DNA from: Thermoplasmata archaeon
GTDB taxonomy: Archaea > Thermoplasmatota > Thermoplasmata > Halarchaeoplasmatales > Halarchaeoplasmataceae
Assembly (NCBI GenBank): GCA_007129655.1
Contig: SKVC01000071.1
Span: forward strand, 1 to 7,326
Length of the DNA: 7,326 bases
Direction: 5' to 3'
Positions 1 through 6,210 of the stretch are shown here, piece by piece. The notes below the pieces were generated by a model that did no database searches, was not told where the DNA came from, and saw only the letters and a list, made by a program, of their open reading frames with translations. A program made the position numbers and the translations under genes. How positions within the stretch are numbered: position 1 is the stretch's first letter; each line of letters begins with the position of its first letter.

Positions 1-850
1 GTCTCTGATAGCCCGCACAATGTTAGAACTTTAAGGGAGACATCACCTATCTCCGAACAAATGTTTAGACAACGTTCGTAAAAATTCAATGCTTCATCGA
101 GTTCATTATTATGATAGAAAGCCTCACCGATACTATTAAGGGATTGCGCTACACCCAAACGGTTCTCACTCTTTTCACGTATTTCGAGACCGGATCTGTA
201 TAATTTCAGTGCACTTTCTACATCGTTTTTAGCAAGGAACACTTTACCCATATTATTGAGCGACGTTGAAACTCCTTGTTTATCTCCGATCTCTTCGTAT
301 ATCCTCTTGCTTACTCTATAAAATTTTAATGCTTCTTCCATCTCACCCTTTGATCTGTAAATTTGACCGATATTGTTGCGAGTATCTGCGATCCCCCGTT
401 TGTCTCCGATCTTCTCCTTTATCACCAGACTACGTCTGTAAAAATTCAATGCTTTGTCCAGTTGGTTCTTGTTACGGTAGATAATGCCTATATTATTGAG
501 TGATTGAGCGATGCCCCACTTGTTCCCTATCTTCTCCTCAATATCCAGGCTTCGTCGGTAGTATTCCAGAGCCCTTTCCGTCTCTCCGATATCTTGGTAA
601 ACAATCCCCATATTGTTGAGTGCACCGGCTATCCCCATCATATCTCCGATACTTTCCATAGCATCTAAGCTTCTTTCGTAGTGTTCCAATGCTTTATCGA
701 ATTCACCTTTATTCAGATATATATTTCCAATGGATCTGATAGCATTACCAAGGTCCCTCTCTCCGCCTGATTGTTCGAAGATCCCAACCGCCTCCGATAA
801 TATAGACATGGAACGTTCAAATTCACCCCTTCGATGTTGTGTATTCCCCT
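1..850 (-). repeat. 120-bp periodic imperfect repeats encoding 40-residue TPRs
   Basis: A motif of the type tattattgag (coding LNNIG/LNNMG on the minus strand) recurs at 131, 251, 371, 491, 611 and, diverged, 731, giving an exact 120-base period. Each unit encodes a 40-residue TPR of the form 'GIAxSLNNIGxIYxxKGExx-ALxxYRRSLxIxEKIGDK'. This is the long TPR variant seen in LGN/Pins and kinesin light chain, not the plain 34-residue form. Units left of about 770 are the most alike. Those nearer the ATPase domain (770-1240) are diverged and irregular in length. The array continues past the window edge. The repeats are protein-coding, not a mobile or CRISPR repeat. Confidence 0.85.
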
Positions 851-2795
851 CGATAACTAGTATTCTACCCCTTTCGGTGCTTATCCTGTTTTCAAGAAGA
901 TCCTTCGCGGTTATGATCACCTTTAGAGAGATATCCAAATCCCCCTTTCTTTGATATATCTCCGCTAGCCTCCTCAAATTTCTTACTTTCACTTCGATAT
1001 CGTCGGTAATATTTACTGCTTTGTTGAAAAGTTCGATCGCGTTCTCGTATTCTCCCATCAGTGAGTAAACATCACCCAACGACTCTAAAACATCTATCAT
1101 ATCTTCCTTTTTGTCGAGCGCTTCCAGAGCTAGTCGGTAGAAGCGTACCGCTTCGGAATTGGCAAATTTTTCTTTAGCATTGTTTCCCGCCTTGTTCAAA
1201 TAATATACCGCTCTTTCGTCTTCCGCTTTATAATAATGCTGGGCGAGTTCATTCATCACTTCTTCCAGTTTGTTTTCATACAGATCCGATAATGTATCGC
1301 CCACTAGACGGTGGTATTCTCTCCGCAAATCTTCTATCATCCCGTTGTAGAGAACTTCCGTTATCTTGGTGTGGTCGAAACGGTATTTACTCCGTAGAGA
1401 ATGGACTAGCTTGTGTTTCTTCTCGATATCGCTCAAATTTTTCAGTAATTTCAAACGATTTATTTCGAGTACGTTACCGATAACTTCGGACCGAAACTCA
1501 TTACCTTCAATACTGGCGCACTCCAGTATCTCTTTCTGATCAGCCATCAATCTATCTAAGCGACGTTGTATCACTTCGTACACTCTGGCAGGTACATCCA
1601 GATCTTTAATATCTTTAGATAGTTTCCATACATCGTCTGCTTGCTTTGCCATGAATCCCTCTACGACCAGCATCTTTATGACTTCCAGTACGAAGAAAGG
1701 ATTACCTTCGGTTTCCTTGTGTATCCTATACGTGAAATCTTCATCTAAAACCGCATCCGCCAACGTAGAGCCTATAACCCGTTCAGTTTCATGTGCTCCT
1801 AGTCGTTTTAGTTCTATCTTCTCAAAGAGATTTTCTCTACCCATATTTTGCATGGTGCTGACGAGCTGATGCCTTCGTCCTTCTTGTGCATCCAAAATAT
1901 CTTCCGGACGATACGTTCCCAGGATGAGTACCCGGTTCTTACGTGTGTTCCTTGCTAGATAATGCAATAGATTCAATGTTGCGGAATCAGCCCACTGGAG
2001 GTCATCGATGAATATGATCAAAGGGTGTTCACTAGAAGCACGTTGTATACCCATCAATACATTATCGAATAGATTTTCCTGCTTGAGCTTTGGGTCGTCT
2101 ACGAGAAACTCTCCGTCGTACTTTCCGGAAGAGATAAACCATGAGATCTTTCCTTCGAGGTCGGCAACCCCTTTTTTTATACCACTCCAATCATCCAGAC
2201 GGTTTCCTACTTCTTTAAGCATACGCTTCATATCATCGATCAGGAATTCACTCTCCACCCCCTCGATGACACAGGCGAGGGATGCGCTGCCGCGGCTTTG
2301 TATTAGAATAGTGTGTTTGCCGTATCCGATGGCGTTCAAACCTCTACCTTCCTTACCCATCATGGATAGCGAATCCATCACGAAGTTGCCAACAGCGGTG
2401 AGCATGGATGCGAATATATCTCCATCCAGCTCCGTCGCTTTACGCTCGGCCTTTGCTACCAACATCCCACTTTCATCTGTAAGGTAGGTGGAGATAACCC
2501 TAGGTGGCGGTTGGCCGGCTATCAGATGATATAAACCGGTGTCGCGTAGTGCCTCCCTGATGGGCATCAGCGGTTCGAGATTTTCTGCAAGACACCATCC
2601 CTTGAAGAATTTTACACCTTGTTTATCCGCTTCCTCTATTAATTCTGAAACCAGTCTTGTCTTGCCTAGGCCGGCTTCCCCGGCTATGAAGATTGTGCTA
2701 CCAGTTCCCTTCACTGCTGCTTCTAGTTTTTTCCTAAGCAGCGATAGCTCCTCTGTCCGCCCGATCATCTCTGGCTGTTTCAACGCCATCTCCAT
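1..2795 (-). CDS. STAND-type ATPase with inserted Roadblock-like module and TPR array (3' end outside window)
   Basis: A predicted cytoplasmic signalling ATPase of the AAA_16/COG3899 kind (the ATPase-TPR architecture of LAL regulators and cyclase-associated ATPases). About 931 codons are present and the frame is still open at base 1, so the C-terminus and any output domain are unseen. Order: Walker A GEAGLGKT at residues 39-46 (K45, T46); an inserted alpha/beta module at about 96-205; Walker B LIIFIDDLQWAD around D264-D265; a sensor-1-like strand LILGTYRPED; the ETEGNPFFVLEV helix typical of this ATPase class; a helical/winged region; then at least ten TPRs from about residue 515. There is no N-terminal HTH, kinase or cyclase domain. 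The ATG at 2795 is chosen because the frame closes at the serpin stop upstream and a TATA-like box lies about 27 bases before it. There is no Shine-Dalgarno, so a leaderless mRNA is likely. In-frame ATGs at 2789 and 2768 are alternatives. Ligand and partner are unknown. Confidence 0.9.
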   Translation of the reverse strand, partial: MEMALKQPEMIGRTEELSLLRKKLEAAVKGTGSTIFIAGEAGLGKTRLVSELIEEADKQGVKFFKGWCLAENLEPLMPIREALRDTGLYHLIAGQPPPRVISTYLTDESGMLVAKAERKATELDGDIFASMLTAVGNFVMDSLSMMGKEGRGLNAIGYGKHTILIQSRGSASLACVIEGVESEFLIDDMKRMLKEVGNRLDDWSGIKKGVADLEGKISWFISSGKYDGEFLVDDPKLKQENLFDNVLMGIQRASSEHPLIIFIDDLQWADSATLNLLHYLARNTRKNRVLILGTYRPEDILDAQEGRRHQLVSTMQNMGRENLFEKIELKRLGAHETERVIGSTLADAVLDEDFTYRIHKETEGNPFFVLEVIKMLVVEGFMAKQADDVWKLSKDIKDLDVPARVYEVIQRRLDRLMADQKEILECASIEGNEFRSEVIGNVLEINRLKLLKNLSDIEKKHKLVHSLRSKYRFDHTKITEVLYNGMIEDLRREYHRLVGDTLSDLYENKLEEVMNELAQHYYKAEDERAVYYLNKAGNNAKEKFANSEAVRFYRLALEALDKKEDMIDVLESLGDVYSLMGEYENAIELFNKAVNITDDIEVKVRNLRRLAEIYQRKGDLDISLKVIITAKDLLENRISTERGRILVIEGNTQHRRGEFERSMSILSEAVGIFEQSGGERDLGNAIRSIGNIYLNKGEFDKALEHYERSLDAMESIGDMMGIAGALNNMGIVYQDIGETERALEYYRRSLDIEEKIGNKWGIAQSLNNIGIIYRNKNQLDKALNFYRRSLVIKEKIGDKRGIADTRNNIGQIYRSKGEMEEALKFYRVSKRIYEEIGDKQGVSTSLNNMGKVFLAKNDVESALKLYRSGLEIREKSENRLGVAQSLNSIGEAFYHNNELDEALNFYERCLNICSEIGDVSLKVLTLCGLSE
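2181..2510 (-). other. Roadblock/LC7-like module inserted in the ATPase
   Basis: This covers residues about 96-205 of the large ATPase, between Walker A and Walker B. Seen: a strand ending in YLTDESGMLVAKAER, a long helix with GDIFASMLTAVGNFVMDSL, then two strands (LNAIGYGKHTILIQS, ASLACVIEG) and a closing helix FLIDDMKRMLKEV. The order beta, 'D/S-G-hydrophobic-A', helix, beta, beta, helix is that of Roadblock/LC7 (MglB-like) regulators, which dimerise and often bind small GTPases. Similar modules occur in multidomain archaeal and bacterial signalling proteins. The family call is by pattern only, so 'Roadblock-like' is an inference. The ATPase fold resumes at about residue 236 (LKQENLFDNVLMGIQRA). 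Confidence 0.5.
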
Positions 2796-2817
2796 GTTTA
2801 TTAGTAACAGCAGAATG

Positions 2818-2827
2818 ATAAATATAT
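2818..2827 (-). promoter_or_regulatory. TATA-like box of the STAND ATPase gene
   Basis: On the minus strand this reads ATATATTTAT and is centred about 27 bases before the ATG at 2795. That is the spacing expected if transcription begins at or within a base or two of the start codon. It sits in the 57-base gap after the serpin stop, so the ATPase can be transcribed independently even if read-through from the serpin also occurs. Confidence 0.45.
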
Positions 2828-2852
2828 CTATCGGAAAAGCCGGAGCTTTTCC

Positions 2853-4130
2853 TTACTCACCAGCCAATGGCTCGTTAACCCGCCCCATGAAAAGTATGTT
2901 TCCGGTGGCGTTGTCCTGTATGATTATGAGGAATGGGCGGTTTGCGACGAACGCGGGTGGGGCAGATGTATATCCACCAACCACAGCAGTCGCCGCAGCG
3001 GCTTCTGTGCCCTTTTCATGAACATCCACATAGGCGTGATGTACGGCATCAGAGACAAACAGGGATTCTGTTCCATCGATACCAGAAAGATTTGCATCTC
3101 CACCGAAGGCACTCGGCATACCGAGTTCCATAAGATATTCTTTAAGATCATAATCGGTTTCCATGGTAAATTTAGGTATTTCTACCGCACCTAAAAGAGT
3201 TCTTTTCAAACCGTCCCTCCATCTCTGTAGATTTTGGTATGTTATCTGTTCCTCCATATCTCTCAGATCTCCGCTATCCGGCATCATGAACAGCATGGAA
3301 GTATCGTTACCAACATAGTTCTTTTGCAGTATCTGGAATCCGTCGGCCCTGGTATAGTTAAAGAATCCCTGGCCGTGTTTCATGAATGGTACGGTTATCT
3401 CTTCGCCTCCGTATTTATAAAAAATTCTATCTGTGGTTTTGTTCTCGCAGAACGGTTCCTCCCACAGACCATTGAAATATATCGCATTTGTCAGGATGAG
3501 TTCGGTCACAGGCCTTATGATCTCTGGCTCTATAAGGTCCGTTATCTTTCCGTTCGTATGTTCCTCAACCCAACTGTTTATCTCTTCGGAAGTCTTTTCC
3601 GGGTCGCTAAAGTCGACGTTCTCCGCGTTGGCGAAGTAATAATTCAAAAGCACCCATCGGTACTCTTCGAGTACACTGGAATTTTCCTCTATCCAGAGTG
3701 AATTGGCCGTACTCAGGTTGTAACCGTCGCGGTTGGTGTTGTACATATTATGAATATATCCGTATGCCTTTCTCAATTCCTGATAATCCCTGGGGAATCC
3801 GAATACATCTCTAATCTCATCCTCGGTTTCACCTCTTGCCCCCTCGTAGACCATGGAAAAGGCGGAGGATATAGACCATGGAGAGTAAAAAAGATTCTCG
3901 TTGCTGTCCAACATGTGATATAGGGCAAAAGAAAATTCGTTGTTTGCTTCCACCACATCTTTCACGCTCTCTTCCCGTGGATCATAAGCGACATCGCTGG
4001 TATCTATTTCGCGATCATACACCTCTTCCGTATCATCCCCGCCCCTGAATCTGTACATAGCTACGGATACCCCTATGATCATCATGACCACCGTCAGATA
4101 TGCGAGCATCTTCTGCTTGATACTGATCAC
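2853..4130 (-). CDS. Membrane-anchored inhibitory serpin (serine protease inhibitor)
   Basis: A 425-residue serpin, predicted to trap serine (or cysteine) proteases by the suicide mechanism. Residues about 9-26 (LAYLTVVMMIIGVSVAMY) form one hydrophobic segment after two lysines, then an acidic linker (about 31-58). This suggests a signal anchor placing the inhibitor outside the cell membrane. The serpin fold starts near 62 and is full length. The C-terminal signature FVANRPFLIII (394-404) fits the PROSITE serpin pattern. The reactive loop hinge is intact: E372 (P17), G374 (P15), T375 (P14), four alanines at P12-P9 and T381 (P8), as in inhibitory serpins. Counting from P17 puts P1-P1' at T388-S389, which suggests elastase- or subtilisin-like targets (inference). 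The start is GTG at 4130, about 28 bases from a TATA-like box. ATG at 4109 (residue 8) is possible. The bases AGGTGATC over the GTG resemble a Shine-Dalgarno but lie rather far (15 bases) from that ATG. Confidence 0.95.
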   Translation of the reverse strand: MISIKQKMLAYLTVVMMIIGVSVAMYRFRGGDDTEEVYDREIDTSDVAYDPREESVKDVVEANNEFSFALYHMLDSNENLFYSPWSISSAFSMVYEGARGETEDEIRDVFGFPRDYQELRKAYGYIHNMYNTNRDGYNLSTANSLWIEENSSVLEEYRWVLLNYYFANAENVDFSDPEKTSEEINSWVEEHTNGKITDLIEPEIIRPVTELILTNAIYFNGLWEEPFCENKTTDRIFYKYGGEEITVPFMKHGQGFFNYTRADGFQILQKNYVGNDTSMLFMMPDSGDLRDMEEQITYQNLQRWRDGLKRTLLGAVEIPKFTMETDYDLKEYLMELGMPSAFGGDANLSGIDGTESLFVSDAVHHAYVDVHEKGTEAAAATAVVGGYTSAPPAFVANRPFLIIIQDNATGNILFMGRVNEPLAGE

Positions 4131-4154
4131 CTGTTTTTAATAGTGAAAGACTAC

Positions 4155-4162
4155 TATATAAA
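4155..4162 (-). promoter_or_regulatory. TATA-like box of the serpin gene
   Basis: The minus strand reads TTTATATA, centred about 28 bases before the GTG start at 4130, in the 67-base gap after the Fic stop codon. The spacing implies a leaderless or nearly leaderless transcript. A perfect CCCCGGGG palindrome lies about 10 bases upstream, next to the BRE position. Confidence 0.5.
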
Positions 4163-4171
4163 TTTAATCTT

Positions 4172-4179
4172 CCCCGGGG
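4172..4179. promoter_or_regulatory. CCCCGGGG palindrome upstream of the serpin promoter
   Basis: An 8-base perfect palindrome of pure G/C in an otherwise AT-rich intergenic gap, about 10 bases upstream of the serpin TATA-like box. Its place, just beyond the BRE, would suit an activator or repressor half-site pair. No second copy was seen at the other promoters in the window, so an operator role is a guess. Confidence 0.2.
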
Positions 4180-4197
4180 TCTAAGTAGAGAATATAT

Positions 4198-4833
4198 CTA
4201 ATTTTCTCGGACCTTTTCCAGATTCTCTTTTACCTGTTCAAAGGCATCTATGAAGATGTATCTTTTACCCTTCGTCCTTCCCTTTTCTCTTATAACACCC
4301 ATGTCCACCAAAGAGTTCAATCTGTTACGAAGCCGGTAATCGCTTTCGTTTTCGCACCACATCCTCAGGTCTCTCTGATCGAACCAGTCTCCCTTACGCT
4401 TTGCCTTTATTAAGATCCGTCTGGATAGCTCGTCCAGATCCGATGTTAAAAGGTCCCTTTCTCTAAAACGTCTTTCCGTTTCTTCGTAACTTTTCAATAC
4501 TGCCCGTGTAAAATGCCCTATCAGCTCCTGATAATCTCCCGTGTAATCGGTCTTAGCGAGTAATCGGTAATACAGTTCCTTATCACCTAATACCTCCTTT
4601 TCGATCAAGCATAATCTGGAATTTGGCAATCCTTTTGTTTGGAGGTATATATGTAAGAGAGTTCTTCCGACTCTACCGTTTCCATCGAAGAAGGGATGTA
4701 TGCTCTCAAATTCGTGAAAAAATACCGTTCCGGTGACTAAGGGGGAATACCCGGCCCCGTACTCATTAACCCAATGGATAAGAGAAGATAATTCCTCCTC
4801 TATATGGATGTGTGGTTTTGGAGGTCTGGACAA
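4198..4833 (-). CDS. Fic domain protein with winged-helix tail, N-terminally truncated
   Basis: Fic enzymes usually transfer AMP from ATP to a hydroxyl side chain of a target protein. The catalytic motif HPFFDGNGRVGR is complete at residues 46-57 (catalytic H46, D50, N52, R54, R57), preceded by the usual HEFESI helix. Residues about 131-200 look like the C-terminal winged helix found in many prokaryotic Fic proteins (SRRILIKAKRKGDWFDQRDL, then NSLVDMGVIREKG). At 211 residues it is clearly short of the 300 or more usual for this architecture. It begins at the RPPKP segment, which in full-length relatives follows roughly 100 or more residues containing the inhibitory helix of class II proteins and the target-docking flap. 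The only start is TTG at 4833; a TAG lies in frame 15 bases upstream and no Shine-Dalgarno is seen. A weak AT-rich element at about 4854-4863 could act as a TATA box. It may be a 5'-deleted pseudogene or a minimal Fic without autoinhibition. Confidence 0.75.
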   Translation of the reverse strand: MSRPPKPHIHIEEELSSLIHWVNEYGAGYSPLVTGTVFFHEFESIHPFFDGNGRVGRTLLHIYLQTKGLPNSRLCLIEKEVLGDKELYYRLLAKTDYTGDYQELIGHFTRAVLKSYEETERRFRERDLLTSDLDELSRRILIKAKRKGDWFDQRDLRMWCENESDYRLRNRLNSLVDMGVIREKGRTKGKRYIFIDAFEQVKENLEKVREN

Positions 4834-5061
4834 CGTTATGGACTACTGATGATCTTTTTATCGATTCTTTCGTTATTCCTCGTAATACTCTTCCAAAGAG
4901 GTTCCGAAAGTGCAAAGGTTCAAAAAGAATTTGGAAGGGGTGGCATCATATTCATAGGTCCTATACCGATAGTCATAGGAAAGGACAAAAGCATAACAAA
5001 AACCATGCTTTATATCGGTCTGGTAATTGTGGTCATATTGACGGTTAATTATGCGTTATAA
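4804..5061 (+). CDS. DUF131/TIGR00304 family small archaeal membrane protein
   Basis: An 85-residue protein of an archaeal family of unknown function. It has a hydrophobic helix at about 13-31 (GLLMIFLSILSLFLVILF), a central loop carrying the family's hallmark GGIIFIGPIPIVIGKDK (about 46-62), and a second helix to the C-terminus (YIGLVIVVILTV). Two membrane spans are predicted, with the glycine-rich loop between them. The ATG at 4804 gives about ten extra polar residues before the first helix and overlaps the Fic start by 30 bases on the opposite strand. The in-frame ATG at 4849 would avoid the overlap but would start inside the first helix. No strong TATA box or well-spaced Shine-Dalgarno was seen for either start; a GGAGGT at 4820-4825 is 23 bases from the second ATG. 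Its original upstream region may have been lost in the rearrangement that shortened the Fic gene. Confidence 0.85.
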   Translation: MDVWFWRSGQRYGLLMIFLSILSLFLVILFQRGSESAKVQKEFGRGGIIFIGPIPIVIGKDKSITKTMLYIGLVIVVILTVNYAL

Positions 5062-5088
5062 TATTTACTTAAAGGATGTGAAACAGAT

Positions 5089-5223
5089 ATGGATGATACT
5101 GAGTATATCTATGCATTCTACCATTTGTCTTGTTACTTTTGCCTATTTTTCAAACCTCCACCCGTCTCGGTGATAGTTATCATGGTGTTATGTTTACTTA
5201 AATCATCGTGTAAAACTCTATAA
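5089..5223 (+). CDS. Possible 44-residue cysteine-containing hydrophobic protein
   Basis: A short ATG frame begins 28 bases after the DUF131 stop, with a GGATGTGA Shine-Dalgarno-like stretch 8 bases before the ATG. The product begins MDDTEYIYAFYHLSCYFCLF, then KPPPVSVIVIMVLCLLK, and has four cysteines and one likely membrane helix near its C-terminal half. Its stop overlaps the stop of the opposite-strand DUF1624 gene by a few bases. No family is recognised. The favourable points are the ribosome site and the co-directional position after DUF131. Against it are the short length and T-rich sequence that could simply be the DUF131 terminator region (cttttgcctatttttc near 5136-5152). Confidence 0.3.
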   Translation: MDDTEYIYAFYHLSCYFCLFFKPPPVSVIVIMVLCLLKSSCKTL

Positions 5224-5994
5224 GGGGAGATCTATCAAACCAAATAGGTAGAGGAGTAATATCAAAATCGGTTGATGTATGAGGTAAAACACCAATGTAT
5301 TCTGTCCGATGAAGCTGATAAATTTTACCGGTTTATTTCTACTCATATCAGGAAATTTCATGATCCTACTGTATTCAGGATAAAGTAATTTTCCGATAAA
5401 TATTCCTACTAAAACCAAACCGAACCAGGGTAGTACTGGAAAATAATCCACTGTATTAAAACTCTCGGGTCTAAATCCAAGCCACAGAAGCCAGTTAAAA
5501 TCGAAATAAAAATTAGCTAAGTAAAAACCAATTACCAACGAAACTGCTCCTATGATCAAGTTGACATATTTGTATCTTAAAAATGGTATAGCCAATATCA
5601 CAGATAGTCCTATAAGATGTAATATGCCAAATCTCACGTATCCTTCACCTTTCAGAAATAAGTACGTAGCTATCGTAATCAATAATCCCAGCGAGAATAT
5701 GAAACCCCCTCTTTTAACATATTTGATAACTATCTCAACGATTGAAAGTTGATCCTTAACACGTGAATAGCTCAAAGAAAGAGACACCCCGACGATGGCT
5801 ATGAATAATATCGCTGTAGACCTACCGAGTATCAACCATACTCCATGATTAGCATCGATCCCATAGTCCCCGAAGTAGTAAAGGTCAAAGATTAGGTGGT
5901 ATGTGATCATCATCATCAATGTGGTACCCCTGATAAAATCAACCTCCCAGAACCTCTCTTTATTCTCGAACATCCTTAAATTCATTCGAATCAT
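5218..5994 (-). CDS. DUF1624 / heparan-alpha-glucosaminide N-acetyltransferase-like membrane protein
   Basis: A multi-pass membrane protein of 258 residues, the usual size for archaeal and bacterial DUF1624 (HGSNAT_cat) proteins. This superfamily includes acyltransferases that carry an acetyl group across the membrane onto sugars; the substrate here is unknown. Seen in order: the N-terminal signature RFWEVDFIRG (14-23), the helix containing YHLIFD (H33 and D37, candidate catalytic or conserved polar residues), about seven hydrophobic helices, VRFGILHLIGLS mid-protein, VDYFPVLPWFGLVLVGIFIG, and the last helix with LVFYLIHQPILI. Start choice is open. ATG at 5994 gives the longest product, but ATG at 5973 (residue 8, MFENKERFWEV) better matches the short N-termini of the family. 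A TTTTTAAG stretch at about 5995-6002 lies the right distance (about 26 bases) to be the TATA element of a leaderless start there. It converges with the DUF131 side and appears to be transcribed alone. Confidence 0.85.
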   Translation of the reverse strand: MIRMNLRMFENKERFWEVDFIRGTTLMMMITYHLIFDLYYFGDYGIDANHGVWLILGRSTAILFIAIVGVSLSLSYSRVKDQLSIVEIVIKYVKRGGFIFSLGLLITIATYLFLKGEGYVRFGILHLIGLSVILAIPFLRYKYVNLIIGAVSLVIGFYLANFYFDFNWLLWLGFRPESFNTVDYFPVLPWFGLVLVGIFIGKLLYPEYSRIMKFPDMSRNKPVKFISFIGQNTLVFYLIHQPILILLLYLFGLIDLPL

Positions 5995-6210
5995 CTTAAA
6001 AAGGTTTTCCGCTAAGTGGTATCTGCATCAGTAACTTTTTAATTACACTAAACATCGAATGATTTATGAAACGGATACTACCCCCTTAATACTATTCCTT
6101 CTTGGCGTCTCGCTGTTCATAGTTTAGGCACTCAGAGAGTGGTTTTAAGACGTTTCACCCGTGTAACCAATTCAAAGAGATAGTGTTATTTGTGTATTTA
6201 ATCAATTCTT
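5995..6210. other. Intergenic stretch with a small hairpin and a 22-residue ORF
   Basis: No convincing gene. It holds a perfect short inverted repeat CACTC-AGA-GAGTG at 6129-6141, followed on the plus strand by GTTTT, which might form a weak hairpin. A 22-residue plus-strand frame at 6059-6127 (hydrophobic end LILFLLGVSLFIV) is too short and isolated to call; it could be a remnant of a small membrane protein. The promoter of the DUF1624 gene should lie at the left end. No tRNA or other RNA fold was recognised. Confidence 0.3.

Noticed and set aside
131..740. Regular 120-base repeats as a possible CRISPR or satellite
   Set aside because: The repeats are imperfect, have no spacers, and translate to consecutive TPR motifs in one open frame.
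266..1869. Several plus-strand frames of 60-75 residues over the TPR region
   Set aside because: Shadows of the TPR-coding strand; their spacing simply follows the 120-base repeat.
2796..2855. N-terminal hydrophobic extension of the STAND ATPase (in-frame, IFIILLLLI)
   Set aside because: The frame is open back to the serpin stop and would give a membrane-like segment, but no start codon exists in it and it overlaps the TATA-like box.
2008..3021. Long plus-strand open frames (159 and 160 residues)
   Set aside because: They are antisense to the STAND ATPase and serpin, whose Walker motifs and serpin signature are unmistakable. The plus products are serine- and proline-rich with no domain.
3234..3701. 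Plus-strand frame of 155 residues
   Set aside because: Fully antisense to the conserved core of the serpin and without recognisable motifs.
6059..6127. 22-residue hydrophobic plus-strand frame
   Set aside because: Too short, with no ribosome site or conserved context. It is mentioned only as content of the intergenic stretch.
6129..6141. Inverted repeat followed by GTTTT as an intrinsic terminator
   Set aside because: The stem is only five pairs and the T run is short. No supported plus-strand gene ends here, so it is not called as a terminator.
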